This document shows positions 1-7,407 of a stretch of DNA of 64,000 nt, one piece after another (positions within the stretch are counted from its first letter, which is position 1; each line of letters opens with the position of its first letter). A program made the translations under genes and the position numbers. The notes under the pieces were generated by a model that saw only the letters and a program-made list of their open reading frames with translations, searched no databases and had not been told where the DNA came from. Source of the stretch: JBHJHP01 sp042219825 (lineage in GTDB: Bacteria; Bacteroidota; Bacteroidia; Bacteroidales; UBA5342); NCBI RefSeq assembly GCF_042219825.1, contig NZ_JBHJHQ010000006.1, forward strand, positions 1-64,000. The letters are read 5' to 3'.

Positions 1-25
1 TGTTGGTGCCGGGCTGGGAAAATAG

Positions 26-43
26 TTCCGATAGCTATCGGAA
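26..43. repeat. 18-bp perfect palindrome
   Basis: TTCCGATAGCTATCGGAA is its own reverse complement. A related inverted repeat (CCGATG-GT-CATCGG inside TTCCGATGGTCATCGGGA) lies at 52321-52338. The shared core is CCGATnnnnATCGG. Both are intergenic. It may be a dispersed REP-like palindrome or a protein binding site; the window alone does not decide. Confidence 0.55.
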
Positions 44-288
44 GCCGCCATTTTATAGAAAAGAGCAATTGAGAAATCAGTTGATCTTTTTTTGTTGATA
101 TAGGTTGGATATTTAGGATCACTGCAAACACAAACAAAGATTCTGATCAATTTACAGACTTTAAACAGGGGAAATTGGCCTGAAATAGCGACTATTTCAA
201 ATCGGAAAGTATTAAGAATAGCATGGTAAGTGGGCTTTTATGAATGAAAAAATTTCATCTGAAAAATTAGGACTTAGTGTAATCAAAA

Positions 289-321
289 AATCCCTCCTGC
301 AAAAAGTTGCAAGGAGGGATT
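289..321 (-). terminator. Strong hairpin, likely intrinsic terminator on the minus strand
   Basis: AATCCCTCCTGCAA pairs with TTGCAAGGAGGGATT around an AAAG loop with one bulged base. Read on the minus strand, the stem is followed by a run of six T. The next confident minus-strand gene ends at 609 and has its own terminator at 555-585, so this hairpin may end a separate short transcript, perhaps the remnant or small gene ending at 360. Confidence 0.6.
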
Positions 322-359
322 GGGTTATTCATGAGAAGTAGTTACTGTTTTAAACAGTA

Positions 360-440
360 CTAATATTTAAATTTACAAGCAGCCAGCGATTCTTCATTTG
401 CCGTTATATTTTTTGCAACATGTTTAGCAAAAGAAAACAA
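360..440 (-). pseudogene. Possible gene remnant or very small ORF
   Basis: The minus strand reads KDSTYFHLFSFAKHVAKNIT, then ANEESLAACKFKY and a stop at 360-362. The composition looks protein-like, but the frame is blocked upstream near position 480 and has no ATG. The only internal start is a TTG at 438-440, giving 26 residues. A run of nine A (minus strand) just upstream is a plausible frameshift point. The hairpin at 289-321 follows the stop, as a terminator would. It could be the 3' end of a decayed gene, a tiny ORF or chance; no family recognised. Confidence 0.2.
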
Positions 441-554
441 ATGAAAATAGGTGGAATCCTTTTTTTTTGTAGTTTTAAATTAATGATAAATTACTGTTTT
501 TTTAATGTAAGACAGTCGGGTTGAAAAAACTACTTACCTGAATGTGATGTAAAT

Positions 555-585
555 AAAAAAACCGTACACATTTGCATACGGTTTT
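555..585. terminator. Bidirectional intrinsic terminator after the ECF sigma gene
   Basis: AAAACCGTA and TACGGTTTT form an inverted repeat around a 10-nt loop, with A and T runs on both sides. It lies 24 bases past the stop of the minus-strand sigma gene at 609. Confidence 0.7.
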
Positions 586-608
586 AACTGGTTATAGAAC
601 AAAAATTA

Positions 609-1112
609 TTATCTGTAATCTTTAAGCTGATTCATTAATCTTTTTCTTGCAAAAAATATTCTGCTTTTAACAGTTCCAATAGGTAACTCCATATCGTCTG
701 CTATTTCTTTATACTTGAAACCTGCCACATGCATGGAAAATGGTTTTTTGTATTCTTCAGGAAAACTGTTTAGAACTTTATTTATTTCATTTAATGAATA
801 CGCACCATCCGGAGTCTGAAATCCTGAGTCTTGTGGCAAATTTAAATGGTATAAATCTTCCGTCTTGTCAATAAGTGTTTGACTGTTGATGAATTTTCTG
901 TAATTATTAATAAAGATGTTTCTCATAATGGTAAACATCCATCCTTTAAAATTTACATTATCAACGAATTTATCTTTATTGCGGAGTGCTTTAAGCGTCG
1001 TTTCCTGTAGAAGATCCTGAGCATCTTCAACATTTGCTGTTAAACTTAAAGCAAATGTGTATAATTTGCTTTGAAGACCTAAAACTTTATCCTGAAATTG
1101 AAGTGTTGTCAT
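609..1112 (-). CDS. ECF-type RNA polymerase sigma factor
   Basis: A 167-residue sigma-70 family protein of extracytoplasmic-function type. Sigma region 2 covers about residues 10-80: the acidic helix ANVEDAQDLLQETTLKALRN is followed by the aromatic-rich -10 recognition helix with FKGWMFTIMRNIFIN. Region 4 covers about 105-165, with a helix-turn-helix containing YKEIADDMELPIGTVKSRIF. Full length for the family. No anti-sigma gene is adjacent, so the signal it answers is unknown. A two-box promoter lies at 1163-1194 and a terminator at 555-585, so it appears to be a single-gene transcript. Functional class is certain from the motifs; the regulon is not known. Confidence 0.93.
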   Translation of the reverse strand: MTTLQFQDKVLGLQSKLYTFALSLTANVEDAQDLLQETTLKALRNKDKFVDNVNFKGWMFTIMRNIFINNYRKFINSQTLIDKTEDLYHLNLPQDSGFQTPDGAYSLNEINKVLNSFPEEYKKPFSMHVAGFKYKEIADDMELPIGTVKSRIFFARKRLMNQLKDYR

Positions 1113-1162
1113 GTCTTTAGAATTTTTTGGTTTAACAATACGTTATTTTGGTTTTGCTGTAA

Positions 1163-1194
1163 CAAATATAATGCATTATTTAGATAAAGTCCAA
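1163..1194 (-). promoter_or_regulatory. Bacteroidota-type promoter of the ECF sigma gene
   Basis: On the minus strand, TTG (1192-1194) is followed after 21 nt by TATATTTG (1163-1170), an exact match to the -7 consensus TAnnTTTG. The start codon is about 50 nt downstream. Confidence 0.6.
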
Positions 1195-1366
1195 ATAAAG
1201 ATATGTGGAAAAATTTCTTTAATGTAGAATATGTCTAAATAGACATAGATGTAAGTATTTGAATAAGTGAAGTATGAAGTTCGTGAAAATATAGTTGTCT
1301 AAATAAAAAATTGTCATATTTTTAAAAATTTTTAATTATGTTAAGATATCGGATCAACAAATAATA

Positions 1367-1398
1367 TTGAGAGAGTACAATGCAATTGCTTATATTTG
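1367..1398 (+). promoter_or_regulatory. Bacteroidota-type promoter of the nfeD-like gene
   Basis: TTG at 1367-1369, a 21-nt spacer and TATATTTG at 1391-1398. The start codon at 1435 follows a leader of about 30 nt. Confidence 0.6.
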
Positions 1399-1434
1399 TA
1401 TTAAACTTAATGCGTTTTATCTAACCATTTAGAA

Positions 1435-2826
1435 ATGAAAAGATTAGTATTTGTTTTATGTTGTGTTTATATCTTTGTACTAGCTGCTTTTGCTCAGACA
1501 GATAGCTTAAAGAATACCGTGTATGTTATTGATATTAAGCAGGAAATAAACAGTACATCCTGGATACATGTTGCCGAAGGTTTTAAAGATGCAACTGACT
1601 TAAAGGCAAAGGCTGTTTATATTCATATGAATACTTATGGAGGTATGGTGGTATATGCAGATTCAATACGTACTAAAATATTAAACTCTAAAATTCCTGT
1701 GTATGTCTTCATTGATAATAATGCTGCTTCCGCAGGTGCATTGATTTCTATTGCATGTGACAGTGTTTATATGCGCCCGGGTGCCAATATTGGTGCCGCA
1801 ACCGTAGTGAACCAGACAGGCGAAAAAATGCCTGATAAATACCAGAGTTATATGAGGGCAACTATTCGATCTACTGCTGAAGCACATGGAAAGGATACGG
1901 TAATTGTCGGTAATGACACAATAATAAAGTGGTTCAGGGATCCAAGGATTGCTGAAGCCATGGTAGATGAATCTATATATATACCTGGTATTATTGATAC
2001 CGGTAAAGTTTTGACTTTTACTGCTCAGGAAGCGATGGAGCATGGATATTGTGAAGGAATTTTTGAAAATTTAAAACAAGTTATTAAAAGAACCGGTAAT
2101 GAAGATTCTGAAGTTGTAACATTTAAGCCGAGTTTTTATGATGGTCTAAAGGGACTGCTTACAAGTCCTGTGTTGCACGGGATCCTGGTAATACTTATAA
2201 TAGGAGGTATTTATTTTGAACTTCAGTCACCTGGAATTGGATTTCCTCTGGCGGTTGCTGTGCTTGCAGCGATACTGTATTTTGCTCCATTATATATTGA
2301 TGGACTAGCGGCAAACTGGGAAATCTTGATTTTTATAATCGGCTTAATTCTTGTTGCTCTTGAAATATTTGTTATCCCGGGATTTGGGATTGCGGGTATT
2401 TCGGGAATATTGCTCATTATCGTGGGATTGACATTAAGTATGGTAGCAAATAGAAATTTCAACTTTGAAGGAGTGGATATTTCAGGACTGGTTCGTGCCT
2501 TACTTATTGTTGTGATGGGAATGTTTATAGGTTTGATTGGTTCTGTCTGGTTGACTAAGAAATTCTGGGGGAGAGGAAGGCTGGCTAAACTGGCATTACA
2601 TAGTTCTGAAAACGCTGACCTCGGCTACGTTAGTTTTGATCCGGAATTAAAAAAACTGGTGGGAAAAACAGGTGTGGCGACAACAGTACTAAGACCTTCA
2701 GGCAGAGTAATTATTAATGATGAATATTACGATGCAAAATCTGAAGATGGATTTATTGAAAAAGGGTCAGCAGTAAGAGTAATTGCTCAGGAAAGTGGCC
2801 AGGTATACGTTGTAAAGGCTGATTGA
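1435..2826 (+). CDS. NfeD-family membrane serine protease (ClpP class)
   Basis: A 463-residue protein with a signal peptide (residues 1-20, ending AFAQ). Residues 28-215 form a ClpP/crotonase-fold protease: the nucleophile sits in NNAASAGALI (Ser99), and Lys135 in PDKYQSY matches the Ser-Lys dyad of this family. About residues 240-375 are hydrophobic with several membrane segments, and 395-463 form the NfeD OB-fold domain (GKTGVATTVLRPSGRVIIND). Such proteins are usually paired with a SPFH/stomatin protein and are thought to act in membrane quality control. No SPFH gene is adjacent here. Own promoter at 1367-1398. Length is full for the long NfeD form. Confidence 0.9.
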   Translation: MKRLVFVLCCVYIFVLAAFAQTDSLKNTVYVIDIKQEINSTSWIHVAEGFKDATDLKAKAVYIHMNTYGGMVVYADSIRTKILNSKIPVYVFIDNNAASAGALISIACDSVYMRPGANIGAATVVNQTGEKMPDKYQSYMRATIRSTAEAHGKDTVIVGNDTIIKWFRDPRIAEAMVDESIYIPGIIDTGKVLTFTAQEAMEHGYCEGIFENLKQVIKRTGNEDSEVVTFKPSFYDGLKGLLTSPVLHGILVILIIGGIYFELQSPGIGFPLAVAVLAAILYFAPLYIDGLAANWEILIFIIGLILVALEIFVIPGFGIAGISGILLIIVGLTLSMVANRNFNFEGVDISGLVRALLIVVMGMFIGLIGSVWLTKKFWGRGRLAKLALHSSENADLGYVSFDPELKKLVGKTGVATTVLRPSGRVIINDEYYDAKSEDGFIEKGSAVRVIAQESGQVYVVKAD

Positions 2827-2837
2827 TTAAGTCCGGT

Positions 2838-3182
2838 TCAGGTAAAAGGCTTTATATAGGCTAAAATTAATGTGCCCAGGAGAAGTAAGACTCCTGGAAT
2901 CCATAAAGCAGCGTTAAATGTTATCATAATCCCTACGAGAGAAAGTACATATCCTAAAAAGAACATAATAAAATATGGCGCTGGATTTTTAAAAATACTT
3001 TTTGTTCGTAGTTTTATTATAAATCCATTAATTATTAATATAATACCTGTTGTTAGCTTTGCGATTGTATGAAAGGAATGTGCTCCGTTATTCAGCTCAA
3101 TGAAACCTGTTATTAAGTAAGCAAAAGCTGTAATTGCAATAACGATAATCCAGGTATCTTTCACGTATTTGTTAGAATCCAT
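2838..3182 (-). CDS. Small integral membrane protein, unknown function
   Basis: About 114 residues with four hydrophobic segments (near 10-28, 38-56, 70-90 and 92-110), so probably a four-helix inner-membrane protein. The start is taken as the ATG at 3180-3182 (MDSNKYVK). A TTG five codons upstream also keeps the frame open but gives no better N-terminus. The 3' end faces the nfeD-like gene (stop at 2826) with 11 bp between them. The pattern loosely recalls small HdeD/DUF308-like membrane proteins, but no diagnostic motif is visible. Confidence 0.6.
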   Translation of the reverse strand: MDSNKYVKDTWIIVIAITAFAYLITGFIELNNGAHSFHTIAKLTTGIILIINGFIIKLRTKSIFKNPAPYFIMFFLGYVLSLVGIMITFNAALWIPGVLLLLGTLILAYIKPFT

Positions 3183-3331
3183 CAGACTTTTTTGCAATAA
3201 TAACCTTTTATTTGATAATGAGGTTGTCTTTTTGTCTGTTGGTTATCATTTGTCGATACATGCAAGGTGTTTGTCGAAAAAAATGGTCCTGCAAAGATTC
3301 AATTCATACATTTGGATATAATTCATAAATT

Positions 3332-3955
3332 ATGAAAACAAAAAGAATTAAGTTTAGTATTATTATCGCCATTTTAATATTGGTGTTAGTACCTGGTTGC
3401 GTTGTAATCTCTTTTTATCCCTTGTATGAAAAAGACGATCTTTTCGCAAACGATATCATGCTGGGTAAGTGGTTGGATAAGGATTCAACACTCTGGACTT
3501 TTAATTTCCCGCATAAGAAACAGGATGGAAAAATGGTCGATGACAGTTTAGGTTATATTTTACATCTCACTTCGGAGGATGGAACAACTGAAAAATCAAG
3601 CCTTCTGGTTCACCTGATAAAATTGGGAGATAACTATTTTCTTGATTTTTATATAGATGATTATGACCCTACAAATAAGGATCGCGGTGACTTTGTATTG
3701 TTTGATATGCACCTTATGCCGGTTCATACTTTTGCGAAATTAACAGCATGGAATGATAGTTTATATATTGAATGGTTTGATCCGGATTGGCTTGACAAGC
3801 AGATTAGTGAAAATAAGGTACGAATAAGGCATGAAAAAAATGAAGAGAATACGCTGTTAACTGCAAGGCCGCATGAACTGAAGGAATTTGTGAAAAAATA
3901 TGGGCATATTCAGGATGCATATGGTATGGATGTAAAACTTTTTAAACTGGATTAA
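3332..3955 (+). CDS. Predicted lipoprotein upstream of a LytS/LytTR pair
   Basis: A 207-residue protein with a lipoprotein signal: a hydrophobic stretch (residues 8-21) ends in LVPGC, so Cys23 would be lipidated. The remainder is rich in Asp, Phe and Trp (for example DIMLGKWLDKDSTLWTF), suggesting a beta-rich domain; family not recognised. One base separates it from the histidine kinase and the kinase overlaps the regulator, so all three are probably co-transcribed. It could therefore be an input or output component of that two-component system, which is inference. A TACATTTG -7 match at 3307-3314 lies upstream without a well-spaced -33 box. Confidence 0.7.
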   Translation: MKTKRIKFSIIIAILILVLVPGCVVISFYPLYEKDDLFANDIMLGKWLDKDSTLWTFNFPHKKQDGKMVDDSLGYILHLTSEDGTTEKSSLLVHLIKLGDNYFLDFYIDDYDPTNKDRGDFVLFDMHLMPVHTFAKLTAWNDSLYIEWFDPDWLDKQISENKVRIRHEKNEENTLLTARPHELKEFVKKYGHIQDAYGMDVKLFKLD

Positions 3956-3956
3956 A

Positions 3957-4976
3957 TTGAAATTTGATAAAGTTTTTTCGTATTGTTTAAGATTCAGAGT
4001 GTTGCAACATATCCTTTTTTGGATGTTGTCTGTTACTGTTTTAACGTTTCTTTTAAAAGTATCTGCAACACCGGATAAAATAGATATCATATTTGCCATT
4101 ATCTTTCATATTCCCATTTGGATTGGCGTTTATGTGAATCTTTATATTTTAATTTCAAAGATTTTAAAACAAAACAAATATACTGGCTATTTTGCGTCTG
4201 TTTTAGCTCTTATTTCTTTGCTGTCATGGTTTTATGAATTTTTATTTGGTTCATTGATAGATGTAATTTTGCCCGGATATTTCTTTATATCATATTTTGA
4301 ATTTTGGGATTACTTTCTATTTCTCTCGGCGTATATAATCCTCACAACACTTATAAAGCTTGCTAAAGGATGGTTCAGATTAGCAGAAATAGAAAATGAA
4401 AAAAAGGATATGGAACTGCAGCTTATCAGGTCACAGCTTAATCCACATTTTTTATTTAATACACTGAATACTTTATACGGTGAAGCACTGAATAAGGAGA
4501 AAACTCTGCCTGATTCAATTTTGAATCTTTCGGATATGTTAAGATACAGCTTGTATGAGTCAAATAAGACAATGGTCAATGCAGCTAACGAGATTGATTT
4601 TATTCGTTCCTATTTTACGCTCCAGCAAAAACGGTTTGGTCGTGAAGGACAAAATATTGAACTAAAAGTTCATGGTAAATTCTCAGACGTCGGTATTCCT
4701 CCATTGATATTTTTACCTCTGGTTGAGAACTGCTTTAAACATGCGGCAGAAAATGAAAAAGGCGGGTTTTGTATTAAAATAAAGATCGTCCGGCAAAAAA
4801 AGTCTATTGTTTTCACGTCTGAGAATACATATAAAACGCAAAGCAAGTCAGAGGGTGGTTTGGGATTAACGAACACGCTAAGACGACTGGATTTATTATA
4901 CAGTAAAAATAATTATACCTTTGAAGAGAATAAGGATGATTCTGTTTATGTTGTGAAATTAACACTTGGCACGTAA
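3957..4976 (+). CDS. LytS-family sensor histidine kinase
   Basis: A 339-residue inner-membrane kinase. About four hydrophobic segments fill residues 17-135, then a short coiled stretch and the His_kinase domain. The phospho-acceptor is His164 in QLNPHFLFNTLN, the N-box is PLVENCFKHA (Asn258, His262), and a glycine box occurs at GGLGLTNT (about 296-303). No extracytoplasmic sensor domain is present, so sensing is probably in or near the membrane. The start is a TTG one base after the upstream stop, with family-like N-terminal residues (LQHILFW). It overlaps the LytTR regulator by one base, which implies translational coupling. Confidence 0.93.
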   Translation: MKFDKVFSYCLRFRVLQHILFWMLSVTVLTFLLKVSATPDKIDIIFAIIFHIPIWIGVYVNLYILISKILKQNKYTGYFASVLALISLLSWFYEFLFGSLIDVILPGYFFISYFEFWDYFLFLSAYIILTTLIKLAKGWFRLAEIENEKKDMELQLIRSQLNPHFLFNTLNTLYGEALNKEKTLPDSILNLSDMLRYSLYESNKTMVNAANEIDFIRSYFTLQQKRFGREGQNIELKVHGKFSDVGIPPLIFLPLVENCFKHAAENEKGGFCIKIKIVRQKKSIVFTSENTYKTQSKSEGGLGLTNTLRRLDLLYSKNNYTFEENKDDSVYVVKLTLGT

Positions 4977-5674
4977 TGACCATACCTGAAATAAAGTGTA
5001 TGATAATCGAGGATGAGCCTATGGCAAGGAAAATCCTTTCGAAATATATCAGGCAGCTAAAGGGTTTTGTAATTGTCTGTGAAGCCCAGACTGCGGAAAT
5101 GGGAAGGGAGTATTTGAGTAGTAATACGATTGATCTGTTGTTTTTAGATATAAACCTCCCTGGTACAGATGGGGTCAGTTTTTACAGGTCCTTGGTTAAT
5201 CCACCAAAAGTAATATTAACAACTGCTTACCAGGAGTTTGCAGTTGAAGGTTTTGAAATTAGTGCTGTTGATTTTCTGTTAAAACCATTTTCTTATGATC
5301 GCTTTATAAAGGCGGTAAATAAATTCCTAATACAGGAAAAACAGGTTGGTATTCATGAAAATACGGATGTTGTTTTTTTGAAATCAAATAAACGGGTCTA
5401 TAGAATAAAGTACGATTCGATTCAGTTTATTGAAGGACTGGGCGATTATGTATGTGTTCAAACTGATAGCAGAAAAATTATTATACACGAAAAAATGAAA
5501 GACCTGGAGGAACGCCTGCGTGATTTTGGCTTTGATCGGATTCACAAATCATTTATTGTTAATAATTTACATGTTGAATATGTAGAGGGAAATCAAATGA
5601 ATGTGAATGGTAAACTTTTGCCTATTGGAAAAGTATACAGACAAAATATTCTATCCCTTAATGATGAACACTAA
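4976..5674 (+). CDS. LytTR-family response regulator
   Basis: 232 residues. The receiver domain (about 5-122) has acidic residues Glu12/Asp13, phospho-acceptor Asp58 (FLDINLPG), the Thr82/Thr83 switch and Lys103 (LLKPF). A LytTR DNA-binding domain (about 132-228) includes LKSNKRVYRIKYDSIQFIEG and FDRIHKSFIVN. It is the cognate partner of the kinase it overlaps (stop and start share one base). LytTR proteins bind paired direct repeats near target promoters; none was identified here. Confidence 0.95.
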   Translation: MTIPEIKCMIIEDEPMARKILSKYIRQLKGFVIVCEAQTAEMGREYLSSNTIDLLFLDINLPGTDGVSFYRSLVNPPKVILTTAYQEFAVEGFEISAVDFLLKPFSYDRFIKAVNKFLIQEKQVGIHENTDVVFLKSNKRVYRIKYDSIQFIEGLGDYVCVQTDSRKIIIHEKMKDLEERLRDFGFDRIHKSFIVNNLHVEYVEGNQMNVNGKLLPIGKVYRQNILSLNDEH

Positions 5675-5747
5675 GCATTTTAGTGGTTTAACCTGAACTG
5701 GTTAAAACTTATTTAGCCGGAAGTTGTTTCTAATGAGTATGTAGGAC

Positions 5748-5779
5748 TTGCACGGATCAGAAAATGATTTGTATTTTTG
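5748..5779 (+). promoter_or_regulatory. Bacteroidota-type promoter of pdxJ
   Basis: TTG (5748-5750), a 21-nt spacer and TATTTTTG (5772-5779), with the pdxJ ATG at 5797. A weak inverted repeat (TTTAACC 5687-5693 / GGTTAAA 5700-5706) just after the LytTR gene may end the upstream transcript. Confidence 0.6.
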
Positions 5780-5796
5780 CAGTCTAAATATATTCG

Positions 5797-6513
5797 ATGA
5801 CAAAATTAAGTGTAAATATCAATAAAATTGCCACGCTTAGAAACGCCAGGGGTGGGAATGTTCCTGATGTTGTTCAGGTAGCCAGGGATTGTCAACGTTT
5901 TGGTGCGCATGGTATAACTATACATCCGAGGCCTGACGAGAGGCATATCAAAAGAACAGATGTTGTTAATCTTCGTCCCGTTGTTACGACAGAATTTAAT
6001 ATTGAAGGTTATCCCTCACAGGAATTTATTGATCTCGTTAAAAAGGTTCGTCCTGAACAGGTAACCCTGGTTCCTGATCCTCCTGATGCAATCACATCAA
6101 ACAGTGGCTGGGATACCTTTGAAAATTTTGGTTTTCTGACTGAAGTAATTGAAGAATTTCGAACAGCAGGTATCCGGACATCTATATTTATTGATACTGA
6201 TGTAGACAATATAAAAAATGCAGCAGAAACGGGAACGGATAGAATAGAGTTGTATACAGAGCCTTATGCTTCAACATACATTAAAGATAAAGACGAAGCC
6301 GTGTTGCCTTTTGTTGAAGCGGCAAAGATGGCCAGAAAAGTTGGATTGGGAATTAATGCCGGACACGATCTGAGCCTTGAAAATCTGGGTTTTTTGCTGG
6401 AGAAAATACCATATATAGAAGAAGTTTCAATTGGGCATGCATTGATTTGTGAAGCCCTTTACTATGGGTTGGAACACACTATAACCCAATATTTAGAAAT
6501 TCTCAAAAAATAA
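5797..6513 (+). CDS. pdxJ: Pyridoxine 5'-phosphate synthase PdxJ
   Basis: 238 residues, the normal PdxJ length. The enzyme condenses 3-amino-2-oxopropyl phosphate with 1-deoxy-xylulose 5-phosphate to give pyridoxine 5'-phosphate, the last step of the DXP-dependent vitamin B6 pathway. Family signatures visible: an N-terminal strand with VNINKIATLRNARGG, the active-site HPRPDERHI (about 47-55) and the C-terminal GLGINAGHDLSLENL and EVSIGHALI segments. It has its own promoter, and the next gene begins 8 bases after its stop, so the esterase is probably co-transcribed. Confidence 0.97.
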   Translation: MTKLSVNINKIATLRNARGGNVPDVVQVARDCQRFGAHGITIHPRPDERHIKRTDVVNLRPVVTTEFNIEGYPSQEFIDLVKKVRPEQVTLVPDPPDAITSNSGWDTFENFGFLTEVIEEFRTAGIRTSIFIDTDVDNIKNAAETGTDRIELYTEPYASTYIKDKDEAVLPFVEAAKMARKVGLGINAGHDLSLENLGFLLEKIPYIEEVSIGHALICEALYYGLEHTITQYLEILKK

Positions 6514-6521
6514 TTTTTGCT

Positions 6522-7313
6522 TTGAAGTTATTTTACAGAACAAAAGGTGCCGGTTCTCCTTTCGTTATTTTGCATGGTTTATATGGCATGTCCGATAACT
6601 GGATGTCCATTGTGCGAAAGATGGAAGGGGAATACAAATTTATATTGCCTGATTTGCGCAATCACGGAAGAAGTGAGTTTAGTGATGATCATACGTATGA
6701 GGCAATGGTTGGCGATCTTCTTGACTTGCTGGATGAACTTAAACTTGAAAAAGTAGTTTTGCTGGGGCATTCAATGGGCGGGAAAGTGGCCATGCGGTTT
6801 GCCCTCAAATATCCTGAAAGGATCAGTAAATTAATTGTTGTTGATATTGCTCCGAAAAATTATTCCAACTCCACTAATTTTGGAACGGAAACGGCCAATC
6901 ATGCCAATATTATCAAAATATTGATGAGTCATAGTCTTACAGATATTTCTAACAGGGACGATATTGATGCTCTATTTGCCAAAGATTTGCCCGATCCGGT
7001 TTTAAGGTCGTTTCTGCTAAAGAATATAGAGCGGAATAAAGATGGAAGTTTTTCATGGCAGATTAACCTGCCAGTTTTACATAAATCCTTAACCGGGATT
7101 CTGGATGGATTTACAGATGTTGAAGGTGAGAGTTTTGCAGATGTTTTATTTGTACGTGGAGATTTATCACCTTATATTCATCCCGATGATCTGTTTTACA
7201 TCAAAAAATATTTTCCAAATGCTGAACTGGTGACCATTAAAAATGCCGGACACTGGGTGCATGTACAGCAACCTTCAATTCTGATTAATACAATTCGGTT
7301 TTTCTTATCCTGA
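6522..7313 (+). CDS. Alpha/beta-hydrolase, YbfF-like esterase
   Basis: 263 residues of alpha/beta-hydrolase fold. The nucleophile elbow GHSMGGK places the catalytic Ser at 84, the oxyanion-hole motif is LHGLYG (18-23), and His244 in NAGHWVH is the likely catalytic His. The acid is probably the Asp in FVRGDLSPYI. The family hydrolyses small carboxylic or acyl thioesters; the natural substrate is not evident. The start is a TTG 8 bases after pdxJ giving MKLFYRTKG, the usual N-terminus. A strong hairpin at 7332-7357 follows. Confidence 0.9.
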   Translation: MKLFYRTKGAGSPFVILHGLYGMSDNWMSIVRKMEGEYKFILPDLRNHGRSEFSDDHTYEAMVGDLLDLLDELKLEKVVLLGHSMGGKVAMRFALKYPERISKLIVVDIAPKNYSNSTNFGTETANHANIIKILMSHSLTDISNRDDIDALFAKDLPDPVLRSFLLKNIERNKDGSFSWQINLPVLHKSLTGILDGFTDVEGESFADVLFVRGDLSPYIHPDDLFYIKKYFPNAELVTIKNAGHWVHVQQPSILINTIRFFLS

Positions 7314-7331
7314 AAACTGTATAAAAATAAA

Positions 7332-7357
7332 GGAAGCTTCGGTGGCCCGAAACTTCC
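7332..7357. terminator. Hairpin between convergent esterase and ammonium transporter genes
   Basis: GGAAGCTTCGG pairs with CCGAAACTTCC around a TGGC loop with one C-A mismatch. It sits between converging genes ending at 7313 and 7408. The T-run is weak, so efficiency is uncertain. Confidence 0.5.
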
Positions 7358-7407
7358 TTCTTGGGAGAACAAAACTACATGGCAAAAACCACGTTGGGAA
7401 ATTCGTT

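Larger units (their letters stand above)
1..608. other. Left-edge intergenic region without a convincing gene
   Basis: No open frame here has the length or composition of a normal gene. It holds an 18-bp palindrome at 26-43, a strong hairpin at 289-321 and a terminator at 555-585. A short open stretch on the minus strand ends at 360. Two plus-strand frames are open from base 1 for about 8 and 32 codons and could be the tail of a gene outside the window, but neither is recognisable. Confidence 0.6.
1113..1434. other. Divergent promoter region between sigma factor and nfeD
   Basis: A 322-bp AT-rich region between divergent genes. It contains a minus-strand promoter at 1163-1194 for the sigma gene and a plus-strand promoter at 1367-1398 for the NfeD gene. 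No ORF or RNA gene seen. Confidence 0.6.

Noticed and set aside
1681..2043. 120-codon frame antisense to the nfeD-like gene
   Set aside because: The plus-strand product has catalytic motifs throughout; the antisense frame is a shadow.
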